A DNA stretch of 7,383 nt from Holosporaceae bacterium (GCA_031276835.1 JAISMI010000096.1:1-7383), one strand, 5' to 3'. Counted from the stretch's first letter, positions 1 through 6,626 are shown. Notes: generated by a model not told the origin, from the sequence alone. Made by a program: numbers and translations.

Positions 1-104
1 GTCTTGGAAATCATTCCTGACCGCAACATCAATTTGTGAGAGATAATTTGCGCGTCCGAAGGTATTTCTCTGGATGTGGGAGCAAAAAATCTAGAAAATA
101 ACAT
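1..104 (-). CDS. proS: Prolyl-tRNA synthetase, N-terminal fragment (partial)
   Basis: The minus strand reads from an ATG at 104 to the window edge without a stop and gives 34 complete codons. The peptide begins MLFSRFF-PT and continues with the segments [15 protein letters not shown]. This matches the N-terminus of the bacterial class II prolyl-tRNA synthetase, typically LSRFF-PT...EA-I-SH-LMLRAGMI, where the helix leads into motif 1. The enzyme charges tRNA-Pro with proline in the cytoplasm. A GGTGA Shine-Dalgarno-like sequence lies 3 bases before the ATG, and a strong extended -10 promoter lies just upstream, so the gene probably has its own transcript in addition to any readthrough from rppH. 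The catalytic domain and any editing insertion lie outside the window. The reading is short, but nearly every position fits the family. Confidence 0.85.
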   Translation of the reverse strand, partial: MLFSRFFAPTSREIPSDAQIISHKLMLRSGMISK

Positions 105-128
105 GTTTCACCAAAATAAAGCGGGCTC

Positions 129-137
129 ATTATAGCA
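129..137 (-). promoter_or_regulatory. Extended -10 promoter for proS
   Basis: The minus strand reads TGCTATAAT here, a perfect -10 hexamer with the TGN extension. The expected start of transcription is near 122, giving a leader of about 18 bases before the proS ATG at 104. No good TTGACA-like -35 sits 17 bases upstream (the sequence there is GGAGTT), which is tolerable for extended -10 promoters. The site lies between the rppH stop and proS, where a promoter is expected. Confidence 0.6.
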
Positions 138-175
138 GGCGAACTAAAACAACTCCATAGAAATTGCCGCTTTTT

Positions 176-200
176 CTAGTCTCGCGCTCGTCTAAACTAG
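176..200 (-). other. Short hairpin between rppH and proS
   Basis: The arms CTAGTTT and AGACTAG on the minus strand can form a 7-pair stem, including one G-U pair, around an 11-base loop. It lies about 20 bases after the rppH stop. It is followed by AAAAAG rather than a U-run, so it is not a canonical intrinsic terminator. It may protect the 3' end of the operon transcript or be chance. Confidence 0.2.
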
Positions 201-219
201 GAGGCTTAAATCGAAGACG

Positions 220-687
220 TTAATCTAAAACGCCCTGCTTTAGCAATTCTGCTATCGCTTTTTTGTATGGAATTTTCTTAAAGTAAACAATGTTATTCAG
301 CAATTCTTCCATGGTAACCCATTTCCAATCGTCGAATTCTTTGAATTCTTTTTGAAGATTTATTTCTGTTTCTTCTCCCAGAAATTTAAATGCCAAAAAA
401 ATAATTTCCTGCCCTGAATATTTTAATTTACCTCGTTTTTTTATTATGATTTTTTGAACGCTCGGCGGGAAATCGTACTTTTGTAAATTAGACGATCCAA
501 GAAATTCCACCGTTGAAATATTTGTTTCTTCAAAAAGTTCTCTTTTAGCGGCTTCCAGATAGCTTTCTCCTTCGTTTACTCCACCCTGAGGCAATTGCCA
601 TGCGTCGTCCAGGTCGACTCTTCGCCCGACAAATATTTTTGACTCTTTTATCAGTAAAATTGCCACGCATTTTCTATAGGGAAGCAT
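220..687 (-). CDS. rppH: RNA pyrophosphohydrolase (Nudix, RppH)
   Basis: This 155-residue cytoplasmic protein is predicted to remove pyrophosphate from 5'-triphosphorylated mRNA, which exposes a monophosphate end for RNase E-type decay. The segment WQLPQGGVNEGES (residues 30-42) is the RppH/IalA signature. The Nudix box GX5EX7REUXEEXGU spans residues 35-57 with G35, E41, R49, E50, E53 and E54 present, so the metal-binding glutamates are intact. The usual glycine near the end of the box is Asn56. Other family-like segments are YDFPP (residues 71-75) and FDDWKWV (118-124). Length is normal for the short alphaproteobacterial form. The ATG at 687 is preceded by AAGGAG at 5 bases' spacing. This Shine-Dalgarno lies inside the last codons of the upstream DUF610 gene, with only one base between that gene's TAA and this ATG, so the two are probably translationally coupled. 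It is the last gene of the operon. Confidence 0.93.
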   Translation of the reverse strand: MLPYRKCVAILLIKESKIFVGRRVDLDDAWQLPQGGVNEGESYLEAAKRELFEETNISTVEFLGSSNLQKYDFPPSVQKIIIKKRGKLKYSGQEIIFLAFKFLGEETEINLQKEFKEFDDWKWVTMEELLNNIVYFKKIPYKKAIAELLKQGVLD

Positions 688-688
688 A

Positions 689-1606
689 TTATCTCCTTAC
701 GGATGCGCTAACCGGAGTTAGTATCCAATCTGACGGGAGAATTTTCATTAGACTCTCAAGCTGCTCTAGACGAATTATTATAACGTCTCTATCTTTTAGT
801 TTAGAAATATCAAAATCGTTTGCCTCAAATTTGTTTGTTGCATTTATATAGATGAGACCATTTTTTTCCGAAATACCTTTTAGCAAATCATTTGATTTTT
901 CCACGTCAAGAAAAGCCAATCCTCTTTGCGAAAGAGCGTCCGCTATAGCCGTTATATCTTTTTTGGACTTCGTAAGTAGAGTAGGGGAGACGCTCGCAAT
1001 TCCTAAAGCATATTTGGTTGATCCAATAAGATAAAAAAGCTTTTCCAACGTATCATTTAGATTGGCGTTGGCTAAAAAAGGAGAAACGCTTTCTTTTTTG
1101 TTGGCCGGAATGGAAGATTGAGTCGGAATTTGTATGAAAAATTCATTACCGCTTTTCCGAATCGCCTTTGCAACGCTTTCCAATTGATCGATGTAGTGGG
1201 GGAGAATAAAAGTAACTCTCTGACCGTTTAGTTTGAGATTGAGATTCGCTTTACCGTCTCCGATCAAAATGGCCACCCTCAATTCTTTTTTCGCGCTAAT
1301 TTCGGAATAGGCGGAATATTCGTCAAAAACGCAGGCTCCTTTGGAAGCGATTTTTGGTAAATTGCCGTATTTTGTTTGCTCATAAAATTTAGCGTCCGGA
1401 TCTACTTTTTTCTCCTCCGGAGAAGAAACGCTTGGATTGGGCGGATCGATTTCTATAATGGAATCTTTGGATATCAAAATTCTATACTGATAGTTAGACA
1501 TGCGTTCGCTCTGAAAATTATGATATACCTCCACGGCGATGATGAAAAAAAAAGCGATCGTCAGAAATATAATCCACGCCAAAAATAATTTTTTATTGTT
1601 TTTCAT
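689..1606 (-). CDS. Divergent polysaccharide deacetylase (DUF610 / YibQ-like), membrane-anchored
   Basis: A 305-residue protein from the ATG at 1606. A TTG in the same frame at 1621 would add five residues, but neither start has a strong Shine-Dalgarno. Residues about 7-26 form one hydrophobic segment preceded by lysines, so the protein is probably anchored in the inner membrane with a periplasmic C-terminal part. After a low-complexity linker, residues about 110-300 follow the DUF610 pattern: RVAILIGDG, then FILPHYIDQ, GNEFFIQIP, YALGIASV, RGLAFLD and a closing LTPVSASV. In YibQ-type proteins the first strand usually ends in IDD, and an NHMGS motif and a late GHPHP-like motif follow. Here these read IGD, ASVSP and nothing recognisable, so deacetylase activity is doubtful. 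The gene overlaps the end of ctpA by 14 bases. The ctpA / DUF610 / rppH order is common in Alphaproteobacteria. The role is unproven; a structural or carbohydrate-binding function in the periplasm is possible. Confidence 0.82.
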   Translation of the reverse strand: MKNNKKLFLAWIIFLTIAFFFIIAVEVYHNFQSERMSNYQYRILISKDSIIEIDPPNPSVSSPEEKKVDPDAKFYEQTKYGNLPKIASKGACVFDEYSAYSEISAKKELRVAILIGDGKANLNLKLNGQRVTFILPHYIDQLESVAKAIRKSGNEFFIQIPTQSSIPANKKESVSPFLANANLNDTLEKLFYLIGSTKYALGIASVSPTLLTKSKKDITAIADALSQRGLAFLDVEKSNDLLKGISEKNGLIYINATNKFEANDFDISKLKDRDVIIIRLEQLESLMKILPSDWILTPVSASVRR

Positions 1607-3071
1607 GTGTTTTTTGTCCAATTTTGTTAAATTTTTCTATGGCGCTAATCGTATCAAATGCTTTACTCAATTGATAATCCTTATCCACTCTTTCTTTCAA
1701 TGACAATTTTCTATATATCAGCTCCTGATCTTCTTCTTCTCCATCTTTTTTATCCTTTTTTTTACCCAATTCATCGATTGCTTTTTTATTTTGAGCGTCG
1801 GTGATTTTTTTATTTTTGGATTTTTCCGCATCCAAAGCATTATTAAACGACTCTTCGCGAATCACAAACAAACCGTCCGGTTTTTTTATCATGGCGTAGT
1901 CCGCCTCTATGTCAGGAACGATTCCGTTTGCCTGAATACATTCTCCGCTTGGGGTGTAGTGCTTTGCCACCGTAAGTCTTATGGCCGTCTTTTCCGACAG
2001 TGGTATGACCTTTTGCACCGATCCCTTTCCAAAAGATCTTGCGCCGACAATAATAGCTCTCCGATTATCCCTTAGGGCACCGGCCAATATTTCCGGAGCG
2101 GAGGCGGTTCCGCTGTTAATTAAAACAACCAATGGAATACCATTGGTTAAATCTCCGGAATCCGCGAAAAACGCTTTGGAGTTTTCTTCTGTGCGGCCGC
2201 GGGTCGAAACTATTTTTCCTCCGTCAAGAAAAATATTTGATACCGCAACGGATTCATCCAATAATCCTCCAGGATTATTTCTTAAATCCAGGATTAATCC
2301 GTCTAACTTTTTGTTTTCTTTAATGAATTTTTTTATGTCTCGACTGGTATTTTTATCAAATGTGGAAATTCTAATGTAGCCGACGTTATCTAACGTTTCC
2401 GCCTTTACGGATTGCACTTTAATGATATCGCGCTCTATTTCTATATCAAAAGGCGCTTTGTCTCCGCGTTTTATCTTAAGTTTCACTTTGGTCTTGGGTT
2501 TTCCCCTTAACTTTTCTATTGCTTCTTCGGAGGTTACGCCGCTCACGCATTCGTCGTCGACGTATATGATGAGGTCTCCGCTTTTTATTCCGGCCTTATA
2601 GGCGGGAGTGTCGTCAATGGGAGAGATAATACGGATAAATCCTTCGTCTATTGTAATTTCAACGCCAAGACCGCCAAATTCTCCTTCGGTTTGATTCTTT
2701 AGAGCCGTAAACGCTTTCTCGTTCAAGTACGACGAATGCGGATCCAGCGACGTAAGCAGACCGGCAATTGCTTTTTCAGTTATTTCACATTCCGATAACT
2801 CTTTAACATACTCGGAGTTAATCAAATTGAATATCAATTGTAGAAATATGGCGTAATGCATCTCTGACGTCACTGTTTTCTTTATATTTTCCGGAATAAT
2901 AAGCGAGCATTTTTTAGCGCCGTCGCTTTTCTGAAGCGGATTTTCGGAAGACTGGCTCCAATTTTTGACGTCCGATTCGTCCATGTTTACTTCTTTTGGG
3001 GAACTTCCGGCGTCGCATACGCTGTAGACGCCGAATCCCAACAGTAGGGCGACATATAATTTTATTTTCAT
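1593..3071 (-). CDS. ctpA: Carboxyl-terminal processing protease CtpA (S41 family)
   Basis: A 492-residue secreted protease that trims or degrades periplasmic proteins from their C-termini. An N-terminal signal peptide is visible (hydrophobic residues about 5-18, likely cut after CDA at 21). Residues about 60-125 include the family segment SLDPHSSYLN (108-117). A PDZ domain follows at about 130-205, beginning at GEFGGLGVEI and including the AGIKSGDLI segment. The S41 catalytic domain spans about 215-400. The catalytic serine is S324 in SGTASAPEI, with K349 and Q353 in FGKGSVQ; the 25- and 4-residue spacings match the E. coli Prc dyad and glutamine. The LDLRNNPGGLL segment (261-271) is also typical. 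The C-terminal tail, about 410-455, is a highly charged Lys/Glu linker. The ATG at 3071 overlaps the envC-like stop by 4 bases and has AAGGA at good spacing. Its neighbours suggest targets linked to peptidoglycan remodelling. Confidence 0.96.
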   Translation of the reverse strand: MKIKLYVALLLGFGVYSVCDAGSSPKEVNMDESDVKNWSQSSENPLQKSDGAKKCSLIIPENIKKTVTSEMHYAIFLQLIFNLINSEYVKELSECEITEKAIAGLLTSLDPHSSYLNEKAFTALKNQTEGEFGGLGVEITIDEGFIRIISPIDDTPAYKAGIKSGDLIIYVDDECVSGVTSEEAIEKLRGKPKTKVKLKIKRGDKAPFDIEIERDIIKVQSVKAETLDNVGYIRISTFDKNTSRDIKKFIKENKKLDGLILDLRNNPGGLLDESVAVSNIFLDGGKIVSTRGRTEENSKAFFADSGDLTNGIPLVVLINSGTASAPEILAGALRDNRRAIIVGARSFGKGSVQKVIPLSEKTAIRLTVAKHYTPSGECIQANGIVPDIEADYAMIKKPDGLFVIREESFNNALDAEKSKNKKITDAQNKKAIDELGKKKDKKDGEEEDQELIYRKLSLKERVDKDYQLSKAFDTISAIEKFNKIGQKTHEKQ

Positions 3072-4102
3072 GATTTTTCCTTTTTATTAATGGTTTCCAG
3101 CAACCAATGACGCGGATCAAGAGGCTCTCCGGATTTTTTCAATTCCATTTTGATAACCGGATTTTCGTTGGATTTTCCCTCCATTCTTCCAATATAGTCT
3201 CCTATTTCGACGGTATCTCCGGTGGAAGAGAAGAGAGTATCCATCCCATACAAAAATATCCGATATTCGCCGTTGTTGATAATTATTATATTGCCGTAAT
3301 TTAAGAATTTACCGGAAAATACAACCAACCCCTTGGCCGGAGAAGTCACTATGGCGTTGGGACAAGTTTTAAACGAAATATAGTATATCATTTCGTTATC
3401 CGCGCCTTTATCTCCAAATTCGGATATGATTTTTCCAGCGACCGGATAGGCAAGCGATAGATTGGTTGCTATTTTTGTATTTTTCAATACTCCGACCATA
3501 TTTTCCGCCTCCAATTCTGCGTCTAGTTCCTCGAGAGACTCAGATTTTGCCGCCAAGTGGTACACGACGTCGTTTTGAATGATATTTTCCTTGCGAATTT
3601 TGGCCAATCTTTCCGCTTTTGTTTCTATTTCCAAATAGAGATCATTATACTTTTTTAGCTCAAGATCTAGTTCTTCCCAATTTTTTTTCCTACTATTGTT
3701 TAATCGAGATATTTCAAGGGTAGCCTTTTCCAACTGGGAACTGATTAACTTAAAATATGAAGCGAAGTTTTTAATGATAATCGAACACTTTACGAAATCA
3801 TTTTTATTGCTATCCTGATTAAGAGCCAACAAATTGGAAAAACGTTGCATATCAAACAACATGGTAAAACATCTGGCTAACATTTCGTGGGCATTTCGAA
3901 TGAACGGAGCGGAAACTTTTTCTTTTTGATTAATGGATTCAATCTCCAATCTTAGTTTATTTATTTTTGCTTCTAGCAATTGAGCTTTTTCACATAACTC
4001 TCGCATTTCCAGAGGCTGTCTCATCGATTCATTCGATTCCAGGGCGGAACTCCATAGGGGCAGAAAAAAAGCGATTCCTAAAACACTCAAAATTCTTTTC
4101 AT
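3068..4102 (-). CDS. envC: EnvC-like murein hydrolase activator (degenerate LytM/M23)
   Basis: A 344-residue exported protein. It has an N-terminal signal peptide (about residues 1-20, ending WSSA), then a long Glu/Lys/Leu-rich region, about 30-205, that should form coiled coil. A C-terminal LytM domain spans about 217-335: AYPVAGKIISEFG, then TSPAKGLVVFSG, YGNIIIINNG, GDTVEIGDYIGRM and a closing DPRHWL. Active M23 endopeptidases carry an HxxxD and an HxH zinc site. The matching places here read NEMIYYISF (236-244) and NPVIKMEL, with no histidines, so the protein should not cut peptidoglycan. This is the state known for EnvC, which activates N-acetylmuramoyl-L-alanine amidases during septum splitting. 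Its start overlaps the ugd stop (ATGA) and its stop overlaps the ctpA start. There is no good Shine-Dalgarno at normal spacing, so translation probably depends on coupling to ugd. The amidase partner is not in the window. Confidence 0.88.
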   Translation of the reverse strand: MKRILSVLGIAFFLPLWSSALESNESMRQPLEMRELCEKAQLLEAKINKLRLEIESINQKEKVSAPFIRNAHEMLARCFTMLFDMQRFSNLLALNQDSNKNDFVKCSIIIKNFASYFKLISSQLEKATLEISRLNNSRKKNWEELDLELKKYNDLYLEIETKAERLAKIRKENIIQNDVVYHLAAKSESLEELDAELEAENMVGVLKNTKIATNLSLAYPVAGKIISEFGDKGADNEMIYYISFKTCPNAIVTSPAKGLVVFSGKFLNYGNIIIINNGEYRIFLYGMDTLFSSTGDTVEIGDYIGRMEGKSNENPVIKMELKKSGEPLDPRHWLLETINKKEKS

Positions 4103-5430
4103 TCCCTGACGTCTTTCCTTGATTCTAGTTTTTTAAAGGTTCTCCCAACGGAGCAATAGCTAAATCCAGACGCGTTGACCTCGGACAACGTATAAATATT
4201 CCTCAGGTCAATCAGCAATGAGTTTTTTACTCTTCCATTTAATTCTCCAAGATTTAATGCCCTGAATTCGCTCCAATCGGTAAGAATTATCACCACATCC
4301 GCCCCGTTACAGTTATCGTAGGCGTTGGCGCTGAATTCTACTTTGTCGAATATGCGTCTGGCCTGATCCGAGAAAGACGGATCGTAAATTTTAATATTGG
4401 CGCCTCGTTCTATCAGGGAGTTCACTATGTCGATACTCGGACTGTCGCGCATATCGTCGGTGTTAGCCTTAAAAGTGACTCCTAAAATGGATATATTTTT
4501 TCCTTTTACGTCGTTATCGCAGGCTAAAAGAATTTTTTCCACCATCTTCATACGTCGGCGATTGTTAGATTTAATGGTTTCTTTTGTGAGAGGTAAATCA
4601 ACGCCTAGTTTGTCGGCAAAATCCACCAATGCGGACGTATCTTTGGGAAAACAAGATCCGCCGTATCCAGGACCAGCCTGTAAAAATTTATCGCCGATTC
4701 TTTTATCCAGTCCCATGGCGATGGCCACTTCGTTAACGTCGGCTCCGCAGGATTCACAAAGGTTTGCCATCTCGTTGATGAACGTAACTTTCATGGCCAA
4801 AAAAGCGTTGGAGGCATATTTTGACAACTCCGCCGTCTCCAAATCAGTAAACACAATCGGAGTGTTGAACACATAGAGGGGACGATACACGTGAGATAGA
4901 ATTTTCTTGGCTTTTTTGCTTTCAATTCCGAGAATTACCCGATCCGGATGCATAAAATCCTCAACGGCGGCCCCTTCTTTTAAGAATTCCGGATTGAAGG
5001 CGACGTCTACGTTAACGCCCTTATCGAGCAAAAATCTTTTTACGGACCTTGTAGTTCCAACCGGTACCGTGGACTTAATAACCAAAACTGCCTCCTCGTT
5101 TATGAAGGAAGAAATTTCATCCACAGACTTATACACATAGGATAGATCGGCGCTTCCATCCGGTTTGCTCGGAGTTCCAACGGCGATAAATACAATATCG
5201 GCTTTTTTTACGCTTTCTTTGGCGTCGACGCTAAAGGTTAGGCGTCCGGCCCTGGAGTTTTTCAACATCAATTTGTCCAGACCAGGCTCATATATCGGAA
5301 CGTCGCCATTTTGAAGTTCCGCTATTTTAGCGGCGTTATTATCCACGCAGACGACGTTAAATCCAAATTCCGCAAAACAGACTCCGGATACCAAACCCAC
5401 ATATCCCGTTCCGATAACGGTAATTTTCAT
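4099..5430 (-). CDS. ugd: UDP-glucose 6-dehydrogenase
   Basis: A 443-residue cytoplasmic enzyme that oxidises UDP-glucose to UDP-glucuronate in two NAD+-dependent steps. The N-terminal Rossmann motif is GTGYVG (residues 7-12), with the NAD-binding acidic residue D30 ending the second strand. Other conserved segments are AVGTPSKPDGSADLSYV (83-99), STVPVGTT (120-127) and FNPEFLKEG (145-153). Catalytic-centre residues are visible at K204 and N208 in ELSKYASNAF and at C260 and D264 in GPGYGGSCFPKD; these positions coincide with the Streptococcus pyogenes enzyme. The C-terminal UDP-binding domain contains GVTFKANTDDMRDSPS. Length is normal for the family and no key residue is missing. The ATG at 5430 overlaps the galU stop by 4 bases, and AAAGGTGA lies 3 bases upstream. 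GalU, encoded just before it, supplies its substrate. The product could feed capsule, O-antigen or aminoarabinose-type lipid A sugars, but no downstream transferase is present here. Confidence 0.97.
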   Translation of the reverse strand: MKITVIGTGYVGLVSGVCFAEFGFNVVCVDNNAAKIAELQNGDVPIYEPGLDKLMLKNSRAGRLTFSVDAKESVKKADIVFIAVGTPSKPDGSADLSYVYKSVDEISSFINEEAVLVIKSTVPVGTTRSVKRFLLDKGVNVDVAFNPEFLKEGAAVEDFMHPDRVILGIESKKAKKILSHVYRPLYVFNTPIVFTDLETAELSKYASNAFLAMKVTFINEMANLCESCGADVNEVAIAMGLDKRIGDKFLQAGPGYGGSCFPKDTSALVDFADKLGVDLPLTKETIKSNNRRRMKMVEKILLACDNDVKGKNISILGVTFKANTDDMRDSPSIDIVNSLIERGANIKIYDPSFSDQARRIFDKVEFSANAYDNCNGADVVIILTDWSEFRALNLGELNGRVKNSLLIDLRNIYTLSEVNASGFSYCSVGRTFKKLESRKDVRE

Positions 5431-6239
5431 GATTCACCTTTGTAAAAATTCTCCACCACATGTCGTAGATTTTCGCTTTTATGGGCGACGTGGAGAATAG
5501 CCGACAGCAATCCCTCTTTGGAGCCGCAGTCGAATCTTTTTCCTTCAAATTTAAATCCGACCAATCCATGAGAGGGAATCATTTCAAGGAGAGCGTCCGT
5601 CAGTTGTATTTCTCCTCCGGCTCCAGGTTTTAACCGGCTTAAAACGTCAAAAATTTCATTGGACAGCAAATACCGACCAACTATTGCATGGGTGGATTTA
5701 GCCGACTCAACGGACGGTTTTTCATCCACAGATTTAGCCACAACCAATCTATCGGTCTCGCAATCTACGTCCAATATTCCATACTTGCTCACGTCCTGCC
5801 GAGGCACGTTCATGGAAGCCGCCATATTGGAGCCGTCGTAGAATTTTATCATTTCTCCAATACAAGATTTATCATGAGAAATAAAATCGTCGGCCGACAT
5901 AACCGCAAACGGCTCGTTTCCTATTAGGTTTTTTGCGCACAGAACCGCGTGACCAAGCCCTAAAGGTTCATTTTGACGCACGTAGCAGACGCTTCCCATC
6001 TTTATATTAAAATATTCGGAGTGGGAAAACATGTAATCGAAATAATCCTCTATGGAGTCTTTACCATGACGGGTCACAAAGATAAATTCCTCGATTCCCG
6101 CCGCAACCGCTTCTTCAAAAGCGTAATGAATTAGCGGCTTGTCGATTATTCCTAACATTTCTTTTGGTATGGCGCCGGTAATCGGAAAAAATCTCTTTCC
6201 TAACCCCCCAACCGGAAACACCACTTTGCTGATTTTCAT
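5427..6239 (-). CDS. galU: UTP--glucose-1-phosphate uridylyltransferase
   Basis: A 270-residue cytoplasmic nucleotidyltransferase that makes UDP-glucose and pyrophosphate from UTP and glucose-1-phosphate. From the ATG at 6239 it begins MKISKVVFPVGGLGKR, which aligns with the GalU N-terminus. In-frame starts at 6245 (ATG) and 6254 (TTG) are possible, but GGGA lies 9 bases before 6239, which favours that start. Family segments in order: GGLGKR (11-16, nucleotide loop), IPKEML (24-29), DKPLIHYAFEE (33-43), SADD (115-118, metal/UTP site), VDEKP (171-175), AIVGRYLL (185-192), GGEIQLTDAL (208-217) and GKRFDCGSKEG (233-243). The loop residue that is normally threonine (GLGTR) is lysine here. At 270 residues it is somewhat shorter than the 302-residue E. 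coli GalU, mainly at the C-terminus. It is the first gene of the six-gene operon and overlaps ugd by ATGA, so the two successive steps are produced together. Confidence 0.95.
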   Translation of the reverse strand: MKISKVVFPVGGLGKRFFPITGAIPKEMLGIIDKPLIHYAFEEAVAAGIEEFIFVTRHGKDSIEDYFDYMFSHSEYFNIKMGSVCYVRQNEPLGLGHAVLCAKNLIGNEPFAVMSADDFISHDKSCIGEMIKFYDGSNMAASMNVPRQDVSKYGILDVDCETDRLVVAKSVDEKPSVESAKSTHAIVGRYLLSNEIFDVLSRLKPGAGGEIQLTDALLEMIPSHGLVGFKFEGKRFDCGSKEGLLSAILHVAHKSENLRHVVENFYKGES

Positions 6240-6264
6240 AAACATATTTCCCAAAAATAATTAA

Positions 6265-6293
6265 ATAATATATTGATATGGAACGCCAATCAA
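6265..6293 (-). promoter_or_regulatory. Sigma70-type promoter for the galU operon
   Basis: On the minus strand, TTGATT (6293-6288) and TATTAT (6270-6265) are separated by exactly 17 bases. The -10 matches 5 of 6 consensus bases and the -35 matches 4 of 6. Transcription would start near 6258, giving a leader of about 19 bases before the galU ATG at 6239 that contains the GGGA ribosome site. It sits directly upstream of six tightly packed genes with no other promoter of similar quality noticed between them. Confidence 0.5.
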
Positions 6294-6325
6294 TAAGTTG
6301 AATAAATGAATCCGCAAAAACCCAT

Positions 6326-6353
6326 AAAAAAAGAACGTCGCCGTAGCGCGGCA
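6326..6353 (-). terminator. Weak intrinsic-terminator-like hairpin upstream of galU promoter
   Basis: On the minus strand TGCCG (6353-6349) and CGGCG (6343-6339) form a 5-pair GC-rich stem with a 5-base loop, followed after six bases by seven Ts (6332-6326). The gap between stem and T-run is longer than in a strong terminator. It would end transcripts coming from lpxB or from the inverted-repeat region before the galU promoter. Confidence 0.3.
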
Positions 6354-6460
6354 TAATTAATGCGTAAAAATTCTACGTCTGAAGAAATTTGCAATATGGA
6401 TTGCATACGCCGATTAAATAATAATAATTATGTTAAATGGTTGAGTCTGTATTTATTCGG

Positions 6461-6556
6461 GCTCTTTATTTATACCAGGTTCAGATATTAATTCCACATG
6501 TCGAACCTTGCAACAGCTGTAGGTCAGTAGGTCCAGAACCTGGTATTATATAGAGC
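6461..6556 (-). repeat. Long imperfect inverted repeat, possible structured RNA
   Basis: The arms at 6461-6482 and 6536-6556 pair as follows: GCTCT with AGAGC (5 pairs), a mismatch, 3 A-T pairs, a small bulge, then ATACCAGGTTC with GAACCTGGTAT (11 perfect pairs), about 19 pairs in all. The 53-base interior can fold further: GGACCT (6534-6529) with AGGTTC (6508-6503) makes 6 pairs if transcribed from the minus strand, including a G-U that would be an A-C mismatch on the plus strand. This slightly favours a minus-strand RNA of about 100 bases. A TATAAT lies inside the outer arm on the minus strand but has no -35 partner. There is no U-run after the stem. It lacks the SRP RNA, 6S and tRNA signatures. 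It could also be a small palindromic (MITE-like) insertion. Confidence 0.5.
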
Positions 6557-6604
6557 TATGTTCAAAATTTGGTTTGACTTAAAAATAGCGACTATGAATC
6601 AATG

Positions 6605-6626
6605 ACTACTGGCTAAAGCCAGAAGT
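6605..6626 (-). other. TTTA-loop hairpin resembling an IS200/IS605 right-end palindrome
   Basis: On the minus strand ACT-T-CTGGC-TTTA-GCCAG-T-AGT forms a 5-pair stem with a TTTA loop, extended by three more pairs after one mismatch. It is followed by CATTGATTCATAG. Subterminal hairpins with TTTA loops followed by a TTGA-type sequence are known at the ends of IS200/IS605 elements. No intact transposase is present, so this would be a relic or a chance resemblance. Confidence 0.3.

Noticed and set aside
1981..2379. Plus-strand frame of 132 codons inside ctpA
   Set aside because: It lies antisense to a gene with an intact catalytic domain and has no recognisable motif, so it is a shadow frame.
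3018..3071. CtpA as a lipoprotein because of Cys19 in its signal peptide
   Set aside because: The residues before the cysteine (YSV) do not fit a lipobox, which needs Gly, Ala or Ser at the last position.
4397..4876. Plus-strand frame of 159 codons inside ugd
   Set aside because: It is antisense to the conserved ugd core, and its composition follows from the coding strand opposite.
6225..6354. Minus-strand frame (79 codons, start at 6354) with hydrophobic residues upstream of galU
   Set aside because: It runs through the galU promoter and into galU in another frame, has no family resemblance, and its hydrophobic look comes from AT-rich DNA.
6461..6556. Inverted repeat as SRP RNA, 6S RNA or a tRNA/tmRNA piece
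   Set aside because: The SRP GGAAGGAAGCA core is missing, the stem lacks the 6S bubble layout, and the GGTTCGACA segment on the minus strand cannot form a 5-pair T-stem.
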